Shown piece after piece: positions 22,850-37,147 of a stretch of 64,000 nt of DNA; position 1 is the first letter of the stretch, and every line of letters begins with the position of its first letter. The notes under the pieces were generated by a model. It saw only the letters and a program-made list of their open reading frames with translations. It did not search any database and was not told where the DNA came from. Source of the stretch: Neurospora intermedia (taxonomy: Eukaryota; Ascomycota; Sordariomycetes; Sordariales; Sordariaceae); the NCBI GenBank assembly GCA_037102815.1, contig BTPP01000003.1, positions 2,480,001 to 2,544,000 on the forward strand, given 5' to 3'. The position numbers and the translations under genes are program-made.

Positions 22850-25800
22850 TTACTATCCAAATATATTATTTTACCTAAAATAGACCCTCCCGAATCCTCT
22901 ATCGATATATTTAATTAAATCGTAGTAAAAAGTTTTAGCGTCCGTACTAAAACGGGAGACTACTTAGTACTTATCGGTATTTCAACTCCCGCTTAGGGGT
23001 ATACTACTAGCTAAAATATTGCTAAATCCGACCCTTTCACTATAAGAGCTATTATTACCCTTAATAATCCTCCTATACGTCTAAAAACTAGTCCAATCGT
23101 CGTATATAGAGAACCTCAACGGTTCTTACTATTACCAGCCCTACTGAGGGTATTATAGGGACGCCTATAGTATAGCAATTTACGTAGGACGCCTATAACC
23201 GCTATTAATATAAATATTAGAGAGTTCGTATATTCAATTCCCTATTTATACTTTATTTTTTCTTTAAATACTTAATTATTATACTACTAACCTTCTAAGA
23301 TTCTTAAATTCTTTTTATCTTTAAATCTTAGTATTAACTATATATATAGCTAATTTAGGGAATAAGAAACGTAAGACCGCCGTAAGACGTACTATTTTTC
23401 GGTACTATTAATAGTTACTTTGTAAAGGGTATATTATAAAGTATTTAATTAGGGTATATAGAATAAATTACGCTAAACTCCTTCTCTTTTACTAGATTTA
23501 TCCTTTTTATTAAGTAATTTGAATACTATATTAAAGTAATTAATGTAGGTCTAAATTAAGATTAATATTAATTATTAATAGTAGTAGAATTATAATAGTT
23601 AATAAATTTAAAAATATTAAAATTTTCTTTCTTAATCTACCTTTAATTTATTTCTTCTTTATTTATAACAGTAACGGTAGTATATTAGGGTAGGAATTAT
23701 AATATTTTTAAATAGTATTGTCGTATCCCTTTAAATTTCTAGCGGATTACTATATTAGTTTATTAATATCCTTTTATTTAATTCGGTATATCTAACGACT
23801 ATTATCTATTTTACTATATCCTATAATATCCTCGAACTCCTATTCCTACTACTTATTATTATTATTATTATCGGTCCTTATTATAGTCCTACCCTAATTT
23901 GCTATAATATTTTACTCAATATTTTACTATCCTAGGAGTCCAACTATCTCCCAAAATTTAACTATAAAAATATAAAAGATTAGATTAATTTTTATATTCT
24001 TAAGAAATTAGAGTTTAACCTTATAAGAGTTGTATTCCAATATTTTAAATAGTCCTTCAAATTTAGGTACTAATTTAGCTTGAAGCCTACCTATAGTAAG
24101 GTTTTTAATATTAAGGAATATTCTATTACCGGTACAATATTTAAGTATATTACTACAATTCTTATTCGTATTTACTTTGTACTAATCTTATATTTATTTT
24201 AAAAGTACGATAACGCCGTCTAATATAGTTTAAAAATAATTAATTATTTTTAACGCTTTAAAAAACTCTTTTTTCTAAATATTTATAAAATTAGAGGAGT
24301 AAGGCTTTATTAATTTTACTCCTATATAAGGGTAAAAATTATAATTAATATAAAAGGGGCTTACCCTTATAATTTCAAAAATTATATTATTATAAGTAAA
24401 TTCTACTAACAATAATTAATTAACCTAATCGTTTTAAGCTTAATTAATATAAAACTTTAAATACTATTCTATTTTTATATTAATTCTTTCGGTCTAACCG
24501 TTAGTTTGAGAATAGAAAGCTAATAATAGTTTTATAGTAATACTCAATTTTTCGTATAATATCCTCCAAAGGGTTAAAATAAATTGCGAACCCCTATTTA
24601 ATATAATTTCGTTGGGTAAACTATAGATACTATAAACCTTCTTAATAAACCTTTTAATTAATTCGTCCGTTTCTAAGGTTTCTATTAGTAGGTAATACCT
24701 TATTTTCGTTAGGTAATTAACTACAACCGCAATGTAGCGGTATATCCTTTTATTCCTAGTATAGGGCGTTATAAATATTATATAATCGACGGATATTTAT
24801 AACTATAATTTAAAAAGAATTAAAAACAGCTTTAAGTAACCTACGGGCGAATATTTTAATAATTTAGTCTTTACGTAGGCCAAATACACCTTACAAAATT
24901 CTTTAACGGATTAATATATTCTAGGCTAATAATAAGAGCGATTAAATATTTTATAAATCTTTTTACAGCCGGAATACCCTCCTAATTTCACTATATATAT
25001 TTTATAGATAAATTATAGCTAAATTTCCTTATTATTAGGGTTAATTAGTACCCTTTCTTTGGCATCCTTCTACTAATAAATTCGACCCTACTTTACTAAA
25101 TATTCTATAAATATAATTTTAAAATATTTTTCAACTTTAAGGGTCTAGCCTCTTTAATTCTCGTTTTAAAGGTAGGAGATTATTTCCTATATTAAGTTTA
25201 ACTTTAAATAACTATCGTTAATCAAATTATTTATTAATTTTATTACTTCTAATTTATAAAGGTTAACTTCCTATAAGTTTAATTAATACGATTGGCTTTA
25301 ATAAACCTCCTCTATAACTCTTAAGTATAAATATATAATATTTAACGTACTTTCTTCTTCGCTATCGAAAAAGGCTAAGTCGAAGCGATTTAAATTAATA
25401 AGGGGTTTTTTCCTAACTAAGAGCCTCTTATCCTCATCATTTTATAGTCTATCCTCTAATTTTCTATTTAAAACGTCCGGCCTTACATTTTTAAAGCCTT
25501 TCTTATATATAATTTAAAAATTGAAGCAACTTAGGAATTCGGCCTAATATATATACTTCGGCGTAAATTATTTAATAATTGCGAACGTTTTAAAATTCTT
25601 ATAGTCGGTAATAATTTCAATTTATTCCTATACGCCCTCTAATTTTAGGGTCTACTCCTCTAAAGTTTTTATAATAACGAATAATTCCTTATTATAAATA
25701 TTATAATTATATTCTACTATAATATACTTTATCAAGAAATAAACTATTAGGTAGAATGTACTATCGTTTCCTTATTAAAAGAATATACTGCCTAACGCCT

Positions 25801-27769
25801 AATTTAATATATTTATTTTAATAATTATCTTCTTTGTCTAATTGTAAATTTTTAAGACTAGTATTATAGTAATAACTACTTTCAAATCCTTAAATACTTT
25901 CTAATATTTAATATTCTAATGCCAATCTACTATCTTCTTTATTAATTTATATAATAATTTCGCTATACTAGAAAAGTCCTTAATAAATCGTCGGTAGAAG
26001 TTAATAAAACCGAGGAAGGATTATAATAACTTCTTTAATTCTAATATTTCCTATAATATTATAATTTTTACTTTATCTATATCTATTTTAATCCCCCCTA
26101 GCGTAATAATTAGGCCTAAATACTTAGTCCTAGTAATATAAAATTTATATTTATTAATATCTATTTACAATTTAGAACGTTTAAAATAGTCGAAAATATT
26201 AAATACGTACTTAATATATTCTTCTTTATTATTGGAGTATATTAAAATATTATCTAGGTAGGCCGTAGCGAATTTATTTAATATATTATAAAGAATATTA
26301 TTAATAAAATTCTAAAATATTACTAAGGCTCCTTATAGGCCGAAAGGGCAAACGAACAATTTATAGAGCCTAAACCTTATTATAAATACTATAAACTACT
26401 TATAACCTTTATAAATTCGTATTCAATTAAACGCCGTAATTATATTTAATTTAATAAAAATCTTTACCTTATAAATAGCGTCTAATATTTTTTTAATTAA
26501 AGGAAGGGGGTAGCGTATTTTTAAGGTTATATTATTAATACTTTGGTAATCGATACAAATTCGTACGCTACCGCCGGGCTTCTTTACTAGTAGTACCGGG
26601 GATGCCACTAGGGATTAGGATAGCCGAATAAAACCCTATTTAATATTATCGTCCAATTATTTCTTAATAACGCCTAACTCTAGGGGAGAAAAAGGTTATA
26701 AATATATATTAGGTAGTTCTACGCTAAGGATTAGCTTTATTTTATAGTTGTAAAATTTATATTAAGGAATTACTTTCGCCTCTTTAAAGTTTATTATATT
26801 TTAATATTTATAATAATAAAGAGGTATTTTTACTTTAATTTCCTATTCGGTAGTAAGGGGTTTATTTACTTTTTTATAGAACTTCTTAGCATCCTCCTCT
26901 ATAATTCTCGCTATAACCTCTCCTATATCGCTTTAGAGTACTCTAAAAAAATAATCTACAAATTAATCTTTATATTCCGCGCTATTACCTATATAAATAT
27001 TATTATATATTTCCTCTATAATTATTATTCTAGCCCTTAATTATTTATTTATAATTTCTATTTCCAGCTTCCTTAAAGCTTCCTCAATTTCCCCCTTAAT
27101 TGTTATTATAATTTCAAAATTTTCGGTTTTAATTACAAAATTAAAACTGGTAGTATTAAGTGCTATAATATCGTTAGGGTTAATAGGAATATTACCGATA
27201 TTTATAAACTTTATAAATAGTAGTACTAATAGTCTCCTTCCGGGATTCAGGGCCCGGATTTATTTACTATTAATAATTCTATATAGTATTAATTTTATTA
27301 ATTTAATTTATTCTAGTACGTTGAAGATTATTACTATTTAATTATTTATAGGTAATTAAATAAATTAAAGGTATTTGGGATCCGTATTGTATATTTTAGC
27401 GATTTTATTTAATAGTTTATCTTTTCTCCGCCTAAGAGCTCTATAAATCGGAGATTACTACTACCGTTTAATTTCGGTAGCTAATTCCCTCTCGGCCGCC
27501 TCGGCGGTTTACTCCTCCTTGGCCGCCTTAATAGTTTACTCCTTCTCGGCCGGTTTAACGGTTTATTCCTCCTCGGCCGCCTTAATAATTTACTCCTTCT
27601 TATAGTTATACTTAATGATATTCCGGATAGTAATTTCTTTTAGGGCCCTAGGGGCCCGTATTTGGAAATCTAATATAGTAGTAGGTATATAGTTGCCTCT
27701 ATACTTGTAATTGAATTTAAATTCCCCCTTCTTCCAATTTATAAATAAATTGTATTATTAGAGCTATAA
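22850..27769 (-). pseudogene. Element A pol relic (protease/RT/RNase H/integrase)
   Basis: The minus strand reads as a Ty3/Gypsy pol. A 61-codon open stretch at 26,423-26,608 gives SPVLLVKKPGGSVRICIDYQ, then YPLPLIKKILDAI and KLNIITAFN, the N-terminal RT motifs. Integrase text near 24,330-24,620 includes NEIILNRGSQFI, FYSQTNG and TERINIKIE. Stops are frequent throughout. The upstream gag is separated from pol by the insertion of element B. Confidence 0.82.
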
Positions 27770-27774
27770 TAGTC
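27770..27774. repeat. Target site duplication TAGTC (left) of element B
   Basis: Matches TAGTC at 37,143-37,147 exactly. Confidence 0.78.
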
Positions 27775-28114
27775 TATTAGGAACGTAGGCGAAAGGTAGG
27801 CTGAGGTGACTACGGTCGTGGCCATACGTAGGGGACGGCAAGTTAGGGGTCAATTTAAAAATATATTGATAGTTACCGATTATAATGAATTATATTTCGT
27901 TAAACCTTTTTTATACTTGTATAAATTCTATTTATCCGCTAATAAACGTTATAGAGTCCTATACTAGTCTAGCGCCCCAACGCAGTACCGGATTATCCTT
28001 CCTACGAGCCCAACCCGATATAGGCATTGCCATTATTAGTCTACCACTTCGGCCGGCGGAGCGGAATAACGACCGTTGGAATACTTCGGTACGTAGACTC
28101 TTCGCCTCCTAATA
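27775..28114 (-). repeat. LTR of element B (3' LTR)
   Basis: 340 bp, paired with 36,803-37,142. The 75-codon open frame within it (27,885-28,112) is matched by one in the other LTR, but this reflects shared LTR sequence. It is visibly more RIP-mutated than its partner. Confidence 0.9.
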
Positions 28115-28325
28115 TAACCCCCCCCCTTATAAATTCCGTCCTCGGAACCTCTACAATTCGCAGTAGATCCCAGTCAAATAGCGGAAAGCGTCGGTACTAT
28201 ATTATTATAGCGTTATTAGGCTATATTATTAGTAAGGGTACAATATTTTCACTTACCGATTCGGCGAACTATTATTCGTAATAATTGCCAATACTATATC
28301 CCGGATATTATAACCACTCCTCCAT

Positions 28326-28751
28326 CTACAAACCGCCCACTAGAATATCGGTATTATAATATCTATTCTTATAAGTTCTAAATATAAATGCGAAGCTGCC
28401 CATTAGAAGGTTGGTATTATAATATCTATTCTTATAAACTCTAAATACGGCCGTTAGAATATTAGTATTATAATATTTATTTTTATAAATTCTAAATACG
28501 GCCGTTAGAATATCGGTATTGTAATATCTATTCTTATAAATTCTAAATATAGATATAAAACCGCCCGTTAGAAGATCGGTATTATAATATTTATTCTTAT
28601 AAACTCTAAATACAGATATAAAGCCGCCCGTTAAAAAATCGGTATTATAATATCTATCCTTATAAATTCTAATACAGCGAGCCGCCCGCCGAAATATTAG
28701 TATTGTAATATCTATTCTCACAAACTCTAAATATAAATACGAAACCGGCAT
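28326..28751. repeat. Minisatellite, about seven units of roughly 57-70 bp
   Basis: Degenerate tandem units around the core GGTATTATAATATCTATTC, with spacers containing CCGCCCGTTAGAA or CGGCCGTTAGAA. An open frame of 141 codons on the minus strand reflects the repeat period only. It lies just inside the 3' LTR of element B. Confidence 0.85.
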
Positions 28752-30047
<1,296 letters not shown>

Positions 30048-30779
30048 CACTTCGCTAATATCTTTTTCTTCCAAAATTCAACGAAACATCGCAATATTCA
30101 CTATCGCTACGCCGCTACATATTCGAAGTTCCCTGTAGTATTTATAATTTGTAGAACGCTATATAAAATATAGTAACTAAGATTGTATACTTTACTAATA
30201 CCGATAGCCCCCTACCTACCCCCCTCCTATAGTAATTATAATATTCTATAGTAGTATTTTAGGCGGCTATATAAGTACGTTTAATTAATAATAGTCTCCC
30301 TACAATATTGTTTAAAATGTTTTATACTTCTAATTTTACTCGTAAAAGTTATTCGAAATTAGGCTACTATAATATTAATAATATTAATATTAATACCAAT
30401 CCGGTAGCCCCCGCTAATTCTCTTATATATATTTCTATACTAAATATTCTTACTTATATCCCCCCCTCCCCCAATCGCGGTTATAGCCCCTAACGTTAGT
30501 CAATAAATAGGAAGCTAATATTATTAAATAGAAAGTTAGATAAATTACTAAAATTTGCGTAGGAGGACTATAAATAGATAATATAAGGTAATATCCGTAA
30601 ATATTATTAATAGACGTAATAGTACGTAAAAATATTTCTCCTAAAGTCGTAGGTTCTAATCCTATATCGACGATAATAAACGTTACTAGGGATTTTTCGA
30701 TTAGAATAATAATAAATAATACGGATTATACTCTTCTTAACACTTTATTAGTTTTCTATAAAGAATTTAAACTACTTCC

Positions 30780-31175
30780 CCTCCCTATTTTTTATTCTAT
30801 TTAGTATTTCTATTTTACATTTTATATTTACATTTTATATTTATATTTTATATTTCTATATTACCTCCTACGTCGACGTTTTACATTTCTACCTTATATT
30901 TCTATTTTATATTTCTATTTTAGTATCTTTACTTTATATTTCCTCTTTATATTTCTATTTTATATTTCTACTTTACATCTCTATTTTATATTTTATATCT
31001 ATATTTTATATTTACGTCTTATATTTATATTTTATATTTACATCTCTTATTTGCATTTTACATCTATATTTTACATTTTACATCTATATTTTATATTTGC
31101 ATTTTACATTTTATATTTACATTTTACGTTTATATTTTGCATTTTACATTTACGTTTTACATTTCTACTTTATAT
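30780..31175. repeat. Low-complexity TTTACATTTTATA-type satellite
   Basis: About 400 bp of degenerate repeats of TTTTATATTTNCATTTTA type, with C/T variation consistent with RIP acting on an originally more regular array. Confidence 0.75.
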
Positions 31176-31199
31176 TTCTTAGTAATTACTATTCTCCTA

Positions 31200-34100
31200 C
31201 CTTTATTTAGCTAATTCTTATCGACTTAATAATCGGCCTACCGCTAGTACGCCGCCGTTATATTTCCCTAATTTTATATTCCTTAAGAAGGTTTAAATAA
31301 TTTATATTTTCTTGTAATACTTATAAATTCTCGTTGTTCGGATACCCCTTCTATTTAACCTAGAATTAATATTAGCGGCCGGATTTATAATACTTTATAA
31401 TCGCTTTAACTTTATACTAAATATTATCCTCCTCGATATTTATAATTTCCTTCCGCAATACCGCCGTAGTAGGATCTTTATAATACAACTCTAATAGAAT
31501 AATAGGGAATATTAAGTAGATTCAATAATACATAGGGAGTACGAGTCGGTACGCTATTTTCTTTTCCCTAATAACCTTAATAATTTAGAAGGGTCCTAAA
31601 AATTTATCTACTAATTTAACACTTAGGCGGCGTTATTTAATATACTTTATATTAAATAAAACCTAATTCCTAATATTAAATTCCTTTAATTTCCGAACTT
31701 TATTATATTATTTCGCGTACTCCTAATTAACAACCTCCAAGGTTATTACAACTTCTAACCGTCTATAAAATAATTTATCGATTTACTCGGTAGCTACTAT
31801 AGGAAAGACCGTCCTTTACCTTCACTCCGGATTTACTAATCCTTAAAGATAATACCCGAGGAGTAATTCCGAAAAGGACTTTCTAATAATAATATAAAAA
31901 TAGTTATTATACGTCTACTATACAAATATAATTTTTTCGGCCTAATCGACTTATTTTATATTATAAAAGATCTAAAAGTATAACTCTAAATTCTAGTTCT
32001 ACCTCTCCGTTTATCCGTCTATCTAGGGGTACTAGGCTATATTGAAGCGTTTACGGATATTTAAGAATTTATAGTAAATCTTCTAAAATTGGTTCGTAAA
32101 AAGGTTACTTCTATCCAATATAATAGAATCCGGAAAATTAAATTATTAAAAAACGTTTTATTAAAAAAGGAATATAAATTGCCGGGCATCGATCGTCTTC
32201 TATATAGGGATATATAAAATATATTTAGTAAAGCGGTCAATAATAACAAGGATTATATTATAAGTCCAATTAAATATAGGGTCAAATAATTTTAATAGTC
32301 CAGTAATAAAATTATACGAAATATTTTATTAAAAGATAGTAGAAATAGGTAGTAACCCTAATAACTTATATAATCGATAGTTATAAAGCTTAGCCTTTTA
32401 ATACATTAAATATTCACGGACATATAATTCAATATTAATTATAATAGTAGGCTAGTAATAAAATTGATTAATACATTTTAATATCTTCTTTTAATCCGGG
32501 TACCCGGCCGTCGTTATATTATAATAAGCGTAGAATAGTTCGGCCTATATATATTTCAAAATATAGACCTAATATTAATACTATAGAATTCTATCTTCCC
32601 CTATTTTCTAATTCTTCGCTCGTCTCCTCCCTTCGCTATTTTTCTATACTTCCTTAATAATAAATAAATCCTCCTTCTACGCCTCTAATAATTACTATCC
32701 TAATAATAATAATTATTCTTCGTCCTTTTATACCCTTACTACTATTATATATCCGCCTATATTCCCTACTATAATACTTTTATTCTCCCTCCCTAATTTA
32801 ATAATAGCTTCGTCTACGAATTTTACCCTCTTCTTCGCTATTCTATCCTCTCTACTATCGCCCTCAACCTCTTTTTACTTTCTCCCCTCCTTATTTACTT
32901 TACCCTCCTCCTTCGAACCTTACCTTTCTTCCTACAATTCAACTCCTTCGTCCTCCAACGCCCAACCTTCTTCTATTTCGCCTACATCCTATCGCTATTC
33001 TTTCTCCTCCGCCACTATCCTTTAAACCTCCTTTCTAATTAAAATTACCTATCTTATTAGTATTTTTAATACTCAACTTTCCTTTATCGCCCAACCCTTT
33101 TCCTCACTCCCTTCAATAACCTTTACTAATAAATAGTCGCCCCCTATCTCTAATTCTTCTTTTTATAATTACAATTTCTTCAATAACCCATCCGCTAAAT
33201 TTAACTTTCCCGGCCAATATTCAATCCCGAAGTTATACGTTACTAATTCCAACGCCTACCAATTCTACCTCATACTAACCCGCTCCTTATTTTAAAAATA
33301 TTATAAATTTAAATAATCCGTAATTATTAAAAACAATTTATCCGTATACAATAAATATTACCTCTATACCTTCAATACTCCTATAATTACTAATAATTCT
33401 CCATCCCCAACCCCGTACTTTATTTCTTCTAGCGATTTTTTCTTTAAAAAGAAAATTACCGGGTACTATTTATTACTATATAATTATATAAGAACCGCTC
33501 TAATCGCGAAGTCCAATGCGTCTATTTCTACTTAAATCTGTAACGCCGGGTCGAAGTAGTATAATATAGGAGTTTCCTAAAATAATTTTTTAAATTCTAC
33601 GAACGTTTCCCCTACTTCCTTTATAAGTTCGAATAGCTTCTATTTATTGCTCTTTAATAATTCTATTAGGAGTACTATTACTTTAGAATATAATATTACA
33701 AAGCGTTAATAGAATCCTATAAACCTTAGGAAAACCTAAATATTATAAATATTCGCCGGAATTTCCTATTCTACAATCGCTACGACCCTTTCTAAGTCCA
33801 TCGATATACCCTTTAAGGAAATAATATATTTTAGGAATAATACCCGCTTTATATAAAACTTATATTTATTTAAATTTACATAGAAATCCCGATCTTATAG
33901 CCGCTAAAGGATTTCCTTAACGTAATTAATATAATCTTCTTCATTCTTATTATAAATTAGAATATTATTAAAGTAAATAATATATATTATATCTATTAGC
34001 CCTACTAATGTATTATTAATATACATTTAAAATATCGCTGGCGCATTCACTAACCCTATTAATATAATTAAAAATTCGTAGTACCTATACTTTATACAAA

Positions 34101-35500
34101 ACGCCGTTTTTTCTTCGTTTCCTTCTCGGATCCGAATCTTATAGTATACATCTTTTAAATCTAATTTAGTAAAGACTTTAACCGACGATAACCGATTTAG
34201 AATCTCTTAAATAAGGGGTAACGCCGTCCGATTCTTCTTTATAACTTTATTTAATACTTTAAAATCGATATAGAACTTTAATTTTCTACCTTTCTTTAAA
34301 ATAAAAATAATAGGGGCGCTTATTAGGCTAATAGAAGGACGAATTTATCCTTTTTAAAGTACCTCCGCTAATTACTTACATAATACTTCTAATTCTTTAA
34401 TATTTAACGTATAAATTAATCCCTAAAGCGTTAATTCCCTTTTAATTAAATTAATATAATACTCTAACTAATCGTATTAGGGTAAGGGTATAGCCGAAGC
34501 TTTAAATACCAACCGGAATTCTTTATACTCTAGCGGAATAATCGGTTTAAGGACAGTAGGCTCGCTTTCTATTTCCTTTAATAATTCTAAGGGTTATAGT
34601 AGCGCTAATTCTACGGGGGGTACTAGAATAAAGTAAACGCTATTAAACGTTATTCGAAAGACTTTTATTAGGGAAGTAAGGATTAGAAGCGTTTCGGCTA
34701 ATTCTAGTATAATAGGTAGGATTACGAATTCTAACGCTAAAGAAGAGGGGATTTCGAATAGGATATTCGTATATACGGGAGGGCGGAAACCCTCTTTTAC
34801 CCTTACTATTTCCTAAAAGTTTAATAGTAAAATTAAATCCTACTATAGCCCCGCTAGGACGGCTACAATATTATATACTTCCTTTACCAGTACTACGTTT
34901 AATATAAAATCGCCAGCCTCGATACAAAAACAAAACGACTATCGCCGCTAATTAATATCGGGGTTCTACTTACAAAATTAAGAATAACCAAAGATAACTT
35001 CTACGGCCGGGGATTTAATTATAATAAAAGTAACTCGCTTCGTCCGTTTAATACTATAGGAATTATATATTTTAATAAAATAAATAGTTATATTATATAT
35101 AAGAATAGGCCGAAGAGAGAAATTAATAAAATAATAGGGTACCGGATTAATTTTTATATTCGATAGGAGTAAATACCTACTAATCAAATTTAATTCCGTA
35201 CCCAAATTTATTAACCTTCGCGTACTTCGCTAATTTCTATAAATCTTTACTAATAACCTCGTTTCTAAATATAATTACGATTTACCTATATTATTCTAAG
35301 TAATTATAGTTACCACTTTAATTATAATTAATTTAGTGTTTGCTCTATATAAAAGGGTACTTATAAGGATAGTATAATTCCGTACTAAATAGCCAACCTA
35401 ACTATAATTATAATACGTTCGGTTTTAGTACGTTATTATAAAATAACCTATTATATTATATTTATAGTAGGTATTTAGTAGCTTCAGCTAAGTATAACGG
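31200..35500 (-). pseudogene. Element B pol relic (RT, RNase H, integrase)
   Basis: Minus-strand RT text near 33,780-34,270 is clear: IDFKVLNKVIKKNRTALPLI, then VFTKLDLKDVYYKIRIREGN, EEKTAFCIKYRYYEFL, GLVNAPAIF and NNILIYNKNEEDY. An integrase-like piece is open at 32,061-32,249, and a protease-side piece at 34,978-35,205. Stops are scattered throughout. Confidence 0.8.
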
Positions 35501-36802
35501 TTATACGTATAACCTTTCTAGTAATAAAGGGAATAAATAAAATTAAAATTTATTTAAAAAGCGGTAGGGGGGCAATAGGGAAAATTGGAGGGGTTAATAC
35601 TATAGGATAATTAAGAAGGAATATTCGAAGAGGAAGTAGGAGGGTATAAAAATAAAAAAGATAGTAGAATATACCCTAAAGATATTTAATTTTAGTAATA
35701 TAATACGGACAGTTCAATATTCTCTAAGCCTTCTAACTATTCCGTATACACTACTATTTTATTTATTATATTAATACCGGCTATTAAAAGGACGCCTTAT
35801 TTAAAAAGGGGGTATAACCGGTTAGCCTAAGTAACGACCCGAATATATTCCGGTTAGTTATATAATAAATTAAATTCTTCGGTATAATAATAGTTATAAA
35901 AGTTACGAATAGTTTCCAAGGCGCCTTACTATATACGTTTAAGCTTATTGAGAATAGATTATTTAATAGCCTAAGTATTACTATTATATTCGGTCTCTAA
36001 AAAAGTACAAAGGTCGCTCTACGTAGGCACATTATAAATAGTATTGTACTTAGGCTTACTATAGAGAGTTAATATATATTTAATCTATATATTCTTAGGA
36101 TTACCCTTAATATAATTAACGGCGAACGAAAGGGAAGTACGGGAATACTTTTAAAAATATATATTAATATTATAAAAGTAATTCTATAATTATAAGAAAC
36201 TTTCGCTAGTAAATTTAATAATATTATATTTAAAACGGTACTCAGTACGAATTAGTATAGTTACGGCTAACAAAAGGGTAATTACAACGACGGCCGCCAA
36301 TAAGGGGGTAGTAAAGGGAGGTATAGTAAAAATATAGGTTTAATTATAAAAGAAGTAGTTTTAGTAACGGAACCCGGCGGGGATAGGGGGGTAATTTCCT
36401 ACTAAATTTTATTCGGCGAAGCCTACGAAAATAAATTAATCCTATTAGAATATATACGAAGGGAAATAATTAAAGAGAAGCTTAATTACGGTAAACCGGG
36501 ACTCGAATAATTATTACTTACGTACGAACTCGTCGGCTTCCGAGATTTAAAAATACGAACGGGGAGCCTAGGGTAGTATAAGGGGGTAATTTTTATTATT
36601 ATTTTCTTCGACGGACTCTATAGTAAATTAACACTACTATAAGGAAGGCGGAGGAAGTTGAATTATTTTAATCGTAGTAACTACGGGGGTAATAGTACAA
36701 AAGGGATAAGGAGTGGCTTCGGCGGTATAAGAGATAGATTGGCCGCTATATATATATATTTTAATAATATTAATTTAATTCCCGGAGGAAGAGCTATTAA
36801 TT
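35500..36802 (-). pseudogene. Element B 5' internal region, presumed gag relic
   Basis: Lies between pol and the 5' LTR in minus orientation, where gag must sit. Degeneration is heavy and I could not read a diagnostic gag motif. Confidence 0.4.
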
Positions 36803-37142
36803 TATTAGGAACGTAGGCGAAAGGTAGGTTGAAGTAACTATAGTCGTAGCTATACGTAGGGGACGGTAAGTTAGGGGTTAATTTAAAAATGTATTGATAG
36901 CTACTGATTATAATGAATTACGCTTCGTTGAACCTTTTTTATACCTGTACAAACTTTGTTCATCCGCTAATAAGCGTTGTAGAGTCCCGTGCTAATCTAG
37001 CGCCCCGACGCGGTGCCGGATTATCCTTCCCGCGAGCCCGACCCGATATAGGCATTGCCGTTGTTGGTCCACCGCTTCGGCCGGCGGAGCGGAGCAGCGA
37101 CCGTTGGAGTGTTTCGGTGCGCAGACTCTTCGCCTCTTGACA
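36803..37142 (-). repeat. LTR of element B (5' LTR)
   Basis: 340 bp. It retains GC-rich stretches (36,990-37,130) that are C-to-T or G-to-A changed in the partner LTR. Confidence 0.9.
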
Positions 37143-37147
37143 TAGTC

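Noticed and set aside
28326-28751. 141-codon minus-strand open frame with repeated YKNRYYNT motif
   Set aside because: The motif is the translation of a minisatellite whose period keeps the frame open; it lies in a RIP-mutated element.
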